Source: Acanthopleura granulata
Lineage: Eukaryota > Mollusca > Polyplacophora > Chitonida > Chitonidae
Assembly: GCA_016165875.1 (NCBI GenBank)
Contig: JABBOT010000007.1
Location: forward strand, 6,977,245-7,041,244
Direction of reading: 5' to 3'
Length of the DNA: 64,000 bases
Under the pieces are notes generated by a model, which saw only the letters and a program-made list of their open reading frames with translations, was not told the origin of the DNA and searched no databases. The position numbers were made by a program, and so were the translations under genes. Below, one piece after another: positions 51,485-63,728 of this stretch; position 1 is the first letter of the stretch, and each line of letters opens with the position of its first letter.

Positions 51485-52811
51485 CCGCACGCCTGAAGCA
51501 GAGTTAAGTAAAGTAAATGCAGCACTCTTTATGACAATTTATTAGACCTCCCTATCTGCAATTATGCAAAACACTGACAGTCGAACAGCTACAGCTACTG
51601 CGCTCTGTGTGGCTTCATTCGGATTTGGAGAAGCAGATCACAGTTGAAAAATAGGTAGCTGAATTCAGCTTAATTACGTCACAGTCGCCATAGAGGAGTC
51701 GCGCGTGACCTCGACACTCTCAGCGAACAATGTGGCCATTTTGGCAGAACAATATGGCAATATATCGCTAGTCGGCCATATTGGTGTCTTGTTAAAATGA
51801 GCTGGTATATCCTGAATAGCTTAGTGTGGCATCCAAAAGCAGGTCAGGCAACCTCTGTCTTGTAAATGGTCATAGCGTACAAAGTAGGTGCTGGAATAAG
51901 CGCAGTTACTTCATGTTTACAATTGATCTAATTGGTTAGAGTATCAAATTTACTTGTGCGAATTTAATTTATTCACATCAAAATTACATGTAATATTTTG
52001 TCTAAATGGCTAGAGTATCCTAAGAATGCAGCTGTAAGGACATCAGTTAACACAAGGCAACTTTCCGCAGGCCTCTCAATCTGCATGTACTTTCTCAGCA
52101 ATGTGTAGAATGGAGTTTTTGTCTGTCATTTAACCATAATGGATGTCCCGGGTCAATAATGGCAAGACCAATTTCCGAAAAAAACGTAAGCATTTAGGAC
52201 GTATTAAGAAGCAGCTAACATTTTCCAGTGATGTCAGACGGATCGACGCTGGTAAGGAATGTTATTTTTCGAATAAATGTAATCGGTGTGCAAATCGCGT
52301 ATACCATGCTAGTTCACAAGTTGTCCTTCAGTAAGGTACATGTATGTATCTCATCAGGCTGACTGTGTATCTATGGATGCCAGGGTGAAGTAGGAGCGTG
52401 TTGCAGGACAAACCCGTCATTAGACCAATACTACATGACCCGTCATGCAATCACACTGCTCCTTGCACACTGGGTAGAAGACGAGACTCATGAGAAGTCA
52501 TGGCACAGTTCATTTGCCAAGGTAGTCGTGTCGGTTGCAGTGGGAAACAGCTGACCCATCTAATGTGGACTTTTGATCGAAATGCACTGACGACAGGAAG
52601 AAAATGGAAGCGATTTTAGTGGATTCACCCATTACACCCTCAATGATAAATCAGCATTGAACATATATGTTTATTACAGGTATGCACATCTGACGGATAG
52701 AAATCTCGAAATTCCTCTCGGAATGCTGAAATACAAATACCTGACAGTTTAATCACAAAGATAGAATATGTTATGGAAGGCTAGAGCCTAGAGGGTAAAA
52801 CCAAATCTGCA

Positions 52812-52943
52812 ACGACAGTGTGCTAGTTGGTAAACGGTATCACGGTAACGGTGAAGTCCGGCGTCTTGTCAGTTTACTTCGGTTAGGGTTTTGTTCTAAC
52901 AATTGCTTTAAGTGTTTAAGAAGTAACAACTTGCACGCCCCAT
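52812..52943 (+). repeat. GGTAACCGGT-family interspersed repeat, copy 6
   Basis: ACGACAGTGTGCTAGTTGGT, CACGGTAACGGTGAAGTCCG, TCTTGTCAGTTTACTTCGGT, TAGGGTTTTGTTCTAAC, and AAGTAACAACTTGCACGCCC at its end match copy 5 in order and spacing. Confidence 0.7.
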
Positions 52944-53794
52944 AGGATCATGGCTTAAACACAATTGTAGGTAAAAGGAAAACAAGTGTACTAGACGTCA
53001 CTGGTCTTTAGAATTACTCCAAACGCGTGTACTAGATTCTCTAACGGAAAACACATGCCCTTGATAGCGCATGTCCTTGATCCTTGAACAAAAAATGCAT
53101 GTCCTGGGTTCTCTAGCGGAAATAGCGCCTTGGACCACAGAGCCGTCAACAGCTGTTTATTCGGGTAGGGGTTTTCAAGCTGTGGATAAAATATGGTCAC
53201 GCACCAGTCACATGAATTTCATGAATTTCAGTGTTCGTTGTTTTAGACGTAGCTCCATACATGCGCGACATTAAGTCACGAAGGCATTTGTATCGCTTAC
53301 CGGTGCTTTGTTGGCCTTGTCAGGCCTTCGAGGTCTACATGTTGGCATCGCTTAATTGCGTGCAGGGCGGGGAAGTGGCGTTTAGGATAATAGAAATACA
53401 AGAGAAGGCAAGAAATGTCGAATGTGAAACTGTACAACCATCATGCAGTTACAAAATGTGTTAGAAAAGAAAAACAAAAACGCTTTGTGTAATGCAGAAA
53501 TCGGAATAAATAGCCCGAAAACCTATGGGTTCAAGATTAGATAGGTAATGGTATGACGTAGGTAGGTGTCGTCTTTCCACTGTGTGATTGAGTCGCCTGA
53601 CGTTAGTGTGAGAAATACAGGTATGTTGTAGAGAAAAATGTGAAAGGTGATTATTAAGGTGTTAGGTTGTCTACAGGTTATTTAAAAGATGGTGGTTATA
53701 AAATGAAGCCCTTAATTATCTATATAAATAATGTCAAGCTTGCATAAGATGACTTCTTAAAAATATTATATATTGTTAGGTATATATATTTACA

Positions 53795-53797
<3 letters not shown>
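52944..53797. other. non-coding stretch, nothing recognised
   Basis: Short ORFs only. Confidence 0.5.

Positions 53798-53840
<43 letters not shown>
53798..53840. repeat. (CA)21 microsatellite
   Basis: A pure AC/CA dinucleotide run followed directly by TATGTGTGTATA, so the end is partly self-complementary. The alternating purine-pyrimidine run favours Z-DNA. Confidence 0.95.
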
Positions 53841-53842
<2 letters not shown>

Positions 53843-53843
<1 letters not shown>

Positions 53844-56158
53844 GTGTGTATACATATCGTTAAAAAAATGTTGTTTGTATCAAGTTTAAAAATGTGTGCA
53901 GTGTAGAGTTCGTATAGAAAATGCTATTATGTGCTCATCATGTGCAAATGCCATACACGTTGACGTCTTTTTTTTCGCAATTTCTTAAATTTTAATCCAG
54001 TACAGGTTTGTCTGTCATTGTTTGCACCGACATCGACATTGTCAGTTTTGTTCGCTATAATTACATGTGACTTTAAGTCACGGGGCACCGTTATTTGTGT
54101 TTTTGTTTTTGGCGATGATTCTTGGGACAGCAGGTGTTGTGCATGGCGAAGATGGGTCCAAGAGCCGTTGTCCGGCCATTACGTGCGGCCGTAAGAGGAT
54201 TGCCTGTTTTCAGGTTGTTCGGCCCGTGTGTCCAGGGATAGGTGTTTATCCCCATCCCTGGACAGTCTGGCCAGACTAGCATCGATCAGACTATGGACAG
54301 AGCCGTATTAAGCCGGCGGGGTTTGGGCCTCTCGCGGTCAGTAAAGGTCAAGAATTGGGCGGCTAGACAGATAAAAATAACATACCAACGAGTGGGTTTG
54401 ACCGACCTAGAAAGCTCCTGGCGTAATGAGCAAATGGAATTTGTGCTTGTGGAAATGCTAATTTAACCATGCCTTACATCCTTCTGGACTTCGTTACACC
54501 ATTGTGCATGTTCCCTTTATGATAACCCAGTCGTAACGTTGACCAAAGCCCAATGGTTACGCATGTTTTCACTATATATGCAGCCATAGACATTAATCAA
54601 AGCACCACATGTTCCGACCACTCCACAGACTACTTGGTTGTCTTTACCAATAGGCATATATATAGCCCTGAAGGGGATCGGGCCGCGGTCTTGCATTTCA
54701 ATCACTAGGACATACGAGATGCGAGTTTAAACCTGACCTTGGACAAGGAATTTGTAGATTAGCATAGCTTGGCTGGTTTTAGTGCCTCGGAGAAAATATG
54801 CAGGGGACAACGTTTGTCAGCATATTTCTTGGATTTTGCATCACATCATTTAGATCATTCAATCTTTATGTTAAAACGACTGATTGTTATTCTTTGAATA
54901 CATAACCGAGGTTATACTAAGCTCTAAGCGCGAAGGTAACTTACGCCTACTATTATAATAACATTGGTTTGATTTTCAAAAGCGGATTGTGTCAGATTTG
55001 TATAAATGATGGAAAATGCAGACAAAACGCAATGCATATAGTGACACCAATTATAACAACAACAACTGAATAGCGGGTGTAGCCAAAAAAATAACGCTTG
55101 ATCTCAAGCCACCGATCATTTGCTACACTCGTCCCAACTGTGGTATACTACTGTATTGTTCAGATTAGATCACGAAGAAGCCTAAGTCGTAGCTTAAGGT
55201 TACTTACATCTGCATTCACAGGCTAAACAGTTGAAACCACAAACATTCAACCGTGGTACGGAATCTCCTGGCTAATTATCACCGAAGCCAAATAATTAGT
55301 GAATGGCTTTTAATCCACCTTTTATAATGAATCATATAAACAATATATCGAATTCTTTATCACTTATGCGTACATATCAAATTATTGCCCGAGGCACCGT
55401 AGGTGTGGTGCTGAAGGTGTGGTGAGCTGTTGATACGACAAGAGTTGCAGCTATATCTGCTGGAACATCGTGATATAGTGAACTTAAAATGAAAGACAGC
55501 GCATGTTCCAGGTTAAGTTTACCGTAAAGGTGGGACAATTTTATGTTCGTGTTGGTGAAGTACTTCTAACAGCTTCTAGGACAGCGGAAACTGACATTTG
55601 AGCGTGATCTATCGACTGGCATGAAACGCCGCCATTTTAGTCTAGGCTGTGACGTGATTGCTCCAAACACGGAACACTCTTGTCGCCTTGGACTGCAGTA
55701 AGCTGCTAGGGTTGGGTTTGTAAGTTAAATATATATGTAAATTTATAACATGAAGTGATCAAGAGATTTACTACAGCCATAACACAGTTGTCTGGAAATA
55801 CTATGTGGTGTTGTCCACCCATATACTTGTTATCATTAAAACATGCAACATTTAAAAGAGTGTGCTGCCCCTGTTTTACTAAATGTTACATTCACACTCA
55901 ACTCAGAACATTTACGTCACAGCTTCTAAACAGCTGATATCTCCTAGCTCTCTGATTGGTCAATCCCTTACAAGCTTAAAAGCAAGGGCGCCTTCAGATC
56001 GCCAGTCGGTAGCGCAATACTATACACTTCAAAGGAAGATAATTCAGCAACGAATTCATACAATTTCAAAGAGGTTTTTACATTGAAGAGAAAATTTTAT
56101 AATCTTTTTAATAAACAGTGCCTCAGTCATGAGCTGTCTTTTAATTTAACACATGCAT
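53843..56158. other. non-coding stretch with one hairpin-rich spot
   Basis: No gene recognised. A frame at 54061-54279 encodes a hydrophobic stretch followed by a Cys-rich tail but opens on GTG, not ATG. It could only be an internal exon or, more likely, chance. Confidence 0.45.
54230..54277. other. adjacent perfect inverted repeats
   Basis: GTCCAGGGAT (54230-54239) pairs perfectly with ATCCCTGGAC (54254-54263) across a 14-base loop. It is followed directly by the 14-bp perfect palindrome AGTCTGGCCAGACT (54264-54277). Function unknown. Confidence 0.8.
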
Positions 56159-56320
56159 TGCTGTTTGTGGGCAGCTTAACCCTAGTCCAAAATTAGAGTT
56201 AACATGTACACCCAGATTTTGAGAAGCTAAATGATCTTTGCTGCCAGCGGACAGCTTAACCCTTGTCCGAAATTAGACTTAACGTGTACACCCAGATTTT
56301 GAGAAGCAAAGTGGTCTTTC
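56159..56320 (+). repeat. 80-bp tandem duplication
   Basis: CAGCTTAACCCTAGTCCAAA at 56172 recurs as CAGCTTAACCCTTGTCCGAA 80 bp later. The units stay aligned through GTACACCCAGATTTTGAGAA and GATCTTT/GGTCTTT. Two copies, moderately diverged. Confidence 0.9.
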
Positions 56321-58384
56321 TACATTTTTTCACTTGACTTAATCTTTAAACGACCATTCCGTGTGGTGCAAGGTTTTCTTCATGGGTAATTGCTACATTT
56401 TTCGATTTAACAGATCGTAATCTGTAAGCTGGTGTGTTCACGTCGTATGCAGCTATTTGTATAGCAAATTCAAATCTAGAATGCAAAACACTTGGGGCGT
56501 CCGCTTTTCAACATTGCAGTAGCTGTGTAGAATCACGTAGCGCACAACTAAACTGAAGTGCAACATAGAAATAGCAATCCTAGAGCAGTTTTTGATTTGG
56601 AACACTTTATAATGCCGCCTAAAGGGTTTGCATTTGTTCAAGTGTATATGTACTCTAGGTGAATCAAGTTTTTGTGGAATGCTGCCAAGGAAACGTTTCC
56701 CAGAAAGGCTTATCTAAAACCAGGAAGTCACTCTGAACTTTTGAAGAAAAAAAAACAACATACATGCAGTTGTTGAAAACGGTTCCAGAGGTTGTACAGA
56801 TTTTAGAAGCAGATTAACCTGTGCAAAATTTAGTCTCTCTCGACTGGTTCTGATAATTTTGGGTCAAAATGATAACGGGAAGACATTTCATGAAAATGCA
56901 GTTTTCACGGTGAGGGCTTTTGATGCAGCCGTAAGGTGCCTGAAGTGGCAAGCTCAAATCCGTCTCTGGTTTGGTTCGCCAGCCTCTAAATATGTTAGGA
57001 TAGTTGTCAGTATTTTTTCACCTGTAAAACTGAACGAAGTTGTTTAAGTAACAACGTAATGATGACGGGTTTAAGCTCAGTGAAACAAATAAATACAGGA
57101 GTACACGAATACATGAATACATGAGTAAATATTATTACGGCTCAAAGAAACATTTCTCCGGGAATACGATGATTTCTAGGTTATTTGAGTCCACTGACCG
57201 TTATATAACATGAACATGTCAAGAAGACGAATTGGCTTCAAATTAAGAGTGCAATATCCAATCTTTTCACAGTTAGATTTCACGTGAAGTCCAAATCAGT
57301 ATTATAGTCGCAGTTGTCATGCTTGGATGCCATAGTAATAATCTTTTGACCAAAGCCTATTTGCAGTAGTGCCAGTTTTCTCAATGCAGCTATTTTGTCC
57401 TTTTGTGTTTTGTGTTTACGGATCTAATCATTTTGCCGTTGGTCAAACCTGTGATTCGTTTGGGAAATTCTAGAGTACATCTTAGTCGGTCTGCAATTGA
57501 AAACCTTCACTAATGTAAGGTATTTTTTCTCGTAATATTATTGTACAGGTGTACGCATGAGGTGTGGTGTCGTGTCTATACACTGTTTGTATTTATATGC
57601 ATGTGCACTCTTTCTTTAAACATCCCTTGTCCAGCTGTTATTTTAAAAACAAATAGGACTTGAAATAGAATTCAAGCATGAGATCAAACTAAAGTAGCCA
57701 ATCTGATAATTCGTATGGAATGTAGCCAATTATAGCACAAGCGCAGGTCCATGGTGCACTCGAGTGCAACAATTATACGTCATGAATACACACGTTCGTA
57801 AACTCTGGCGGATGGTGAAGAATGTTCAGCGCGAGTCTTCTTAAAGATTAGAATCTTTTCTGATGCACGTATGACGGTAAATCTTTGAGGAGATCTGGGA
57901 GTTCAAAGGGCCTGTGGTCTTTGTCGTACTCTCATAGAAATAGAATCACTGACACCTTCTTGCAGTTAATTTGTCAAACGTGCAGCGGATGGCTCAGTGG
58001 CTCTTGCACAGATCATTGTGCATACATCCCCAGTTGCCCTGTGCTTTGTGTTACATACACTGGTAATGGTGCTAGTTATCCGCTTACAAGTCAGGTGCAG
58101 AAATATCCATGCAAACAGGTAAACACCTAAACCAAGTCTCAAGTGAAACATACGCCTCAAGTGCTTTCTGTGGTTTTCGCTCCCCTTGGTACAGCTATCT
58201 TTGTTGTAAATTTAGTAAGGTTGTCGGGGTAGCCAGATCAAATGAGGCACACAACAAAGTATCATACTATTCCAAACCGCTGTCGTCACATGGGGTTAAC
58301 TCATTTAGTGTTATATAGTTAGTGTGGGCCTGCATATTTTTTTAACAGTAGAGTTGGTCCCTATGTTATTTCGCCTTTTAGGCG
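56321..58384. other. non-coding stretch, nothing recognised
   Basis: No repeat family copy or convincing exon. Confidence 0.5.
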
Positions 58385-59070
58385 ACAGTATACAAACAGC
58401 AGACAAGAGAACTCACCCAGTCACAGGATACTGACACCAGACAGAGAACCCACCTAGTCACAGTAAACTGACACGACAGAAGACAACCCACCCAGTCACA
58501 GCATACTGATACCAGACAAGAGAACCCACCCAGTCACAGTAAACTGACACGAGAGAAGACAACCCACCCAGTCACAGCATACTGATACCAGACAAGAGAA
58601 CCCACCCAGTCACAATATATAAACGCCAAACAAGAGAACCCACCCAGTCACAGTATACTGACCCCAGACAAGACAACCCACCCAGCCTCCGTATACAAAC
58701 ACCAGACAAGACATCCCACCCATTCACAGTATACTGCCACGTAACAGCACAGCCCGACCAGTCACAGTAGACTGACACTAGACAGGACAATTCACCCAGT
58801 CACACTGTACTGACACCAGACGAGGCAACCCATCCAGACACAGTATGCTGACACGTCACAGCACAACCCACTCATTCACAATATAAGAACACCAACCCAC
58901 TCCGTCACAGGATACAATCACCAGACAAGACAACCCACCCAGTCACAATGTACTGACACCAGACAAGATAATCAACCAGTCACAGTATATTGACACTAGA
59001 CAAGATAATCGACCCGTCACAGTATGCTGACACCAGACAAGAGAATTAATCATAGTACGCTAACACCAGA
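58385..59070 (+). repeat. 38-bp minisatellite, about 17 units
   Basis: Unit of the form CACCCAGTCACAGTATACTG, ACACCAGACAAGAGAAC. TCACA recurs at 58421, 58458, 58496, 58534, 58572 and 58610, a 37-38 bp step. From 58458 to 58609 units alternate between AGTAAACTGACACGA and AGCATACTGATACCA types, so an older two-unit (76-bp) block was itself duplicated. A detached unit sits at 59214-59245. Minus-strand ORFs here are repeat-derived. Confidence 0.9.
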
Positions 59071-59245
59071 CCAGGCAGTCCACTCCTGCCAAAAAGAAGA
59101 CACACTATATATACATGCTAATGACTCCTCGTCGTCATATAACTGAAAATGGTTAAACACGACATAAAACCTAAGCATACATACTTACATAGCTACTTAC
59201 TTCCATAACTCGCCCAATCAAAGTATACTGACACCGCACCTAGAC

Positions 59246-59966
59246 AGGGTATATGCTGACAGCAGGTCGAGCAGTACTTATGCAGATTGCCTATATTTAA
59301 GCCTTATTTCGGATAAAACTCTAAATCTCGGGCTTCCAAAGCTGAGACATTAACCATGCGCTTTTCTGTTGATTAGAAAAGGCGTGTCTTCGATCTGTGT
59401 TGTTGCAACAGCTTTTATACTGATTTAATTTCATTGATTCGTTTTTTTCACAAATGAATAATTGACTGCAAGAGAATGAGAAATGAACTTCTTTGAAACG
59501 GACATATTTCCCATGCTTACGAAAACGACAACTCACTCGCTTTGTGCTGAGGGCAGCTTTAGTCTGGCAGCTTTAATCTAAGTGTTTAACAAATCTCATT
59601 CCAGTACTGCTAGGTCAACGCAGTCCTAGTTGACCGTTCATTGTGATTCTTTTAGCAAGAAAATGAAGAGCTAGAAAATCAATAGCCCATTTCCTAGTCC
59701 GTTGGTGAGGACCGTGGGTCAACTTGGGCTGCAAGCATTAGGGAGGTCAGCATGACACGGTGACCAATTCCCGCGCTCCCACTAATAATGTTATCGGTGG
59801 AGAGAACTAGGGGCCTGTCTTCCACAACTCTGAATTACAAACACTGTGCAAATACTGTCGAAATGAATGTTATTGCGTGAGTGTGTAAGTGAAGACTATG
59901 ATTTTGAAAGCGTATCCTCACATTGCTGATGTTCCTGATGGATTTATAGCCATTGTTGCTAGGATT
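59246..59966. other. non-coding stretch, nothing recognised
   Basis: No feature recognised between the minisatellite and the next SINE. Confidence 0.5.
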
Positions 59967-60133
59967 TGTCCAGCTCATGTTAGCGTCCTCTCCGGCTATA
60001 GGTCGGAAAGGTCTGCCGGCAACCTGCGAATGGACATGGGTTTCCCAAGCGACCTGCACGATTTTCTCCCAGCATAATGCTAGCCGCCGTCATATAAGCT
60101 AAATATTGTTGAACACCAGTCAAATAAGTAAAT
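59967..60133 (+). mobile_element. SINE, 5'-truncated
   Basis: TGTCCAGCTCATGTTAGC, TCCTCTCCGGCTATAG, GGTCTGCCGGCAACCTGCGA, CATAATGCTAGCCGCCGTCA, and a shortened tail ACACCAGTCAAATAAGTAAA. The tRNA-like head is absent. Confidence 0.8.
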
Positions 60134-62027
60134 GCTATGATGTAAATATTTTTGTGCACTTTGTGACGGCTTACTCATGTACGAGAACCGTTGAATCTTC
60201 AGAAGATATTTGATATTAAACGCATTTGGGATACGTTTTGGAGTGATGCAGTATGTTCTGTTGTTTTGCAAACAACGGCGTGGAATCAACCGTGCTACGC
60301 CGTGACATCTTGACACAGGTTACCTCACTGTTGTCATAATAGTGGAAAAACGGACCCTCACATTTACGTTGTACGCTAGCTTGAACAATATTACCACATT
60401 GGGAATGCCGAGATAAAATGAACTGTATGCTGATGGAAAAGGAAAGAATGCAGCCTTTATTTCAACATATGATACCATTAGTGATTGTCCTTCTGGGGCT
60501 CAGGAACTCTTTGTTTTGCTGGGTTTCCATGACGCCGTATGCATAATTTATTGACTCCTAGCGATGACGGATGGTCAGGACCAAGAGAATACGGAGGGAG
60601 ATGAGGCACTCTCAGCTAAAGTCAACAGCCCTCTGACACATGTGCCCTTAACAAAAAGTGTCCTATAGTAATACGCGTGTCATAATGTTGAGTGGTTAGA
60701 GCTTGATTGTTTCTTGTGATCCATAAAATACATGATGCACCGGGAGCGTGAAAAAAATGCTTAGCCATGTTTATGGCGGCACGTCCGTTTGTAGCGCGTA
60801 ACCATTTAACATGGGGTCGGTTTGGCTTTAACATGGAGCGATGATCTTCTAGGCCGGTCAGCTGCTAAATAATGAAGGTGAGACCGTCGAAATTGCAGCG
60901 TGCATGTTTGCGAGTGTCTGTACTTTGGCAGGAGACAGAAGATAAATGGCTGAGTTGCGATGCCGCAGAACTCGGGCACTACTCCAAGGAAATTAAATGA
61001 AAGGTTGTATGACTCCACTGGTATAGCGACACCCAAATATCGAGCAACAGTGGAGTTCATGTAGGATTAGGTTAAACTCCAATGAAATAAATAATTTACG
61101 CAATATGCATGTAATAGTTCCTATGACCGAATACCTTTGGCCCGAGTTAAACACAAAAGTATCCTAGACGTATTACTTTTGGTTCCACAACTTTTACGTT
61201 GATGCTTCCTGTTGGCAATGGCTGGTTTACAAAACAGCCGGCAGTGACAGGTAACAGTGGCAGGTGTAAAATTTTCTTTGAATTAGTACTGTTCGTTCAG
61301 ACATGTATAAACCCATCCTAGGTCGAGAACTGTTGGCAATGAAAAGTGTTATTCTACAGTTGGGTCATCGTTATAGCTTTATCAGGTGTAAAACTTGGAT
61401 CTTGGTTGCATTCAGTGTTGTTTTCACTGACAGGTAAGGACGTATCATTGGCTCATAGCTTGTTGATCATGGCCAGCTAAACCCAGAGTCGAATACCCTC
61501 GATTACTGCGAACAATAGTGAAAAGGCAAATACGTTTCATTGGCAATTCACTGATACAGGGTAACCTTAGGTTCTAACCTCCTATGGTGTAGCGTTTGAG
61601 AGTGTGCTTTTATAGATTCCTTTCTTATGAAAAGGAAAGGCATTGGGGCTATGCTACAGCAAAGGTACACAGCCTGTGCCCTTTCACAGCGTCAACCCAT
61701 TCTTATATGTCTTGCCGCGGAATTTTCCATTGCTTTCTCAGAGTAAGCCTGCATACTTGAACTGAAACTTAAATTGTTATACACTCTTGTGAAATGTTCG
61801 CAGAAACGGCCATTTTTTTTTCATTGTATGAAGTAACAGTCGTTTTAGCCATCAAATCACCGTATGAAATAATGTGTGAATCCCACTCAGATCACGTGTT
61901 TCTCCTAACAAAAGTGTTTTACCACTAAAGCGACCGTAGTGGCAAAACCTTCGCAGAGATACCGGTGTTAGTGTGGTGAAAATATAGACTTTTCCAAGTG
62001 TAGATGCGATTTATTGTAGCACAGGAT
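60134..62027. other. non-coding stretch, nothing recognised
   Basis: No gene or family copy recognised. Confidence 0.5.
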
Positions 62028-62290
62028 GGGGGGCCTTCGCGGCTCAGTCGGTTAGCGCGCTAGCGCCGCACAGTGACTCAAGAGCCTCACACCAATTCGG
62101 TCGCTATGAGTTCAACTCATGCTGGCTTCCTCTCCGGCCGCACGTGGGAAGGTACCAGCAGCCTGCGGATGGTCTTGGGTTTCCTCCGAGCTCTGCCCGG
62201 TTTCCTCCCACCATAATGCTGGCCGCCGTCGTATCAGTAAAATATCCTTGAGTACGGCATAAAACACTATTCAAATAAATAAATAAATAA
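62028..62290 (+). mobile_element. tRNA-derived SINE, full length
   Basis: GGGGGGCCTTCGCGGCTCAG head with GTCGGTTAGCGCGCTAGCGC, CTCACACCAATTCGGTCGCT, CTTCCTCTCCGGCCGCACGT, GTTTCCTCCGAGCTCTGCCC, CATAATGCTGGCCGCCGTCG, GAGTACGGCATAAAACAC and an AAATAAATAAATAAATAAC tail. One of the least decayed copies. Confidence 0.93.
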
Positions 62291-62514
62291 CTAAAACATC
62301 GGATGGGATGTGGATTTGCTCCACAAGCTGTTGTTACAAGATCATGTGAATTAATGCTACTGCGTTGTCTTTGATCAGCATCGACTGAAAATCTTCTCCA
62401 ATTGAAAAGCACGTTTGGATTGTGCTATCCTTTTCTTCTTCCATACATCCAGTGTTAAGCGTTTTGCATTAATTGATCTCAAACTTCAAATTTCGTGATT
62501 AATCAGGCAAATAA

Positions 62515-62778
62515 ACCCACGTTCGGGATGTTTGAGGAGCAGTCCTCAATTACTATTACGTCACGGCATCTGAATATACAACCCACGTTCGGGATGTTTG
62601 AGGAGCAGTCCTCAATTACTATTACGTCACGGCATCTGAATATACAACCCACGTTCGGGATGTTTGAGGAGCAGTCCTCAATTACTATTACGTCACGGCA
62701 TCTGAATATACAACCCACGTTCGGGATGTTTGAGGAGCAGTCCTCAATTACTAATACGTCACGGCATCTGAATATACA
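62515..62778 (+). repeat. 66-bp tandem repeat, four near-identical copies with hairpins
   Basis: ACCCACGTTCGGGATG starts at 62515, 62581, 62647 and 62713, an exact 66-bp period. I see only one clear substitution (copy 4, ACTAATACG for ACTATTACG). Each unit contains TTGAGGA-GCAG-TCCTCAA, a perfect 7-bp hairpin with a four-base loop, and ATTACGTCACGG, a CRE-like half site. 66 is divisible by 3, so both strands stay open: the plus frame 62495-62857 (opening on GTG) reads a 22-residue repeat and the minus frame does likewise. No start or splice context supports translation. Confidence 0.95.
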
Positions 62779-62857
62779 ACTTCAACAAATCACCGAAAGA
62801 ACAAGATCGACATTCGGCCTGTCAGCGCTTGGCCTGGCTCTTGAAAAAGTATACTAA

Positions 62858-63635
62858 AGTCGATGGACATGCTTGATCAATCACTTATCCATTATGAATG
62901 CTTTTTGCCGCCACAAGACCTATTCTGAGAAGTCTGGGCATAATTTTATGAATTGCGTCACACATGGACTGGACAGTTTCAGTAGATTAAAAGCATTTTG
63001 CTATTTTTTTGTGCTGATTGAGAGGATTTGTTTTCAACATAACGTTTACATAACGTTTTGATCGCATGGCTGATACTGATAGGAAGAGTTTCCGTTTTTC
63101 GCTTAGTATAGACCGGAACGTTTTATCCTTTACATATTTCATAATATTCCATTCACCTAATTCAAGGACCTAAGATTTTTCTGCAGAATTCTATGTCCCT
63201 ACTTTGTACTGGGATTAGAACAATGAGCTCGATACATTAAAATGCTTTGGCTTGGCTTGTCACTGGTTGAGTAGGTTCCTTTTATTTGGTGTAAGCTCTA
63301 AGACTGCGTCTTTAAGATGATGATCTTTCGTCTTTGACCAGAGAGATGAAGGTTTTATATTTCTGCTTCTAAAGGGTAAACTGTAACTTCGTTTATAAGG
63401 ACGGAGTTTTTTTCCTGTTACTTCGAAAAGAGAACATCGTTCTGTCATGTTTAACGAGAACCAGATGATACCACATGACTCCTGAAGAGTTAATACCTTT
63501 CAGATTCAGTTAATGTTGTTTTCCACTTATTTGTATAACTAAATCTCCCATAAAGTTTATTCCCTGGAAAGGAATTAATTTTGCATCAGCATTTTAACAA
63601 ATACTAATAAAACTAATGTCGCCAAGTTTTCTTTG
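62858..63635. other. non-coding stretch, nothing recognised
   Basis: No feature recognised. Confidence 0.5.
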
Positions 63636-63728
63636 GCAGATAATAAAACCCTAACTGAAGTAAACTGACAAGGGAGGATTTCACCGGTAACGTGACCACT
63701 TGCGATGATCACACATTGTCGCTGCACT
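63636..63728 (-). repeat. GGTAACCGGT-family interspersed repeat, copy 7
   Basis: On the minus strand: GCGACAATGTGTGATCATCG, AAGTGGTCACGTTACCGGTG, AAATCCTCCCTTGTCAGTTT, ACTTCAGTTAGGGTTTTATT. Block order and spacing match copies 5 and 6. Confidence 0.7.

Noticed and set aside
54061..54279. Secreted Cys-rich peptide gene
   Set aside because: The hydrophobic stretch and cysteines look suggestive, but the frame has no ATG before the hydrophobic part and no clear upstream exon.
62515..62778. CRISPR-like array of hairpin repeats
   Set aside because: The whole 66-bp unit repeats with no unique spacers, and the genome is eukaryotic.
62495..62857. 120-codon ORF with four 22-residue repeats
   Set aside because: Directly explained by a 66-bp tandem repeat; it opens on GTG and the opposite strand is equally open.
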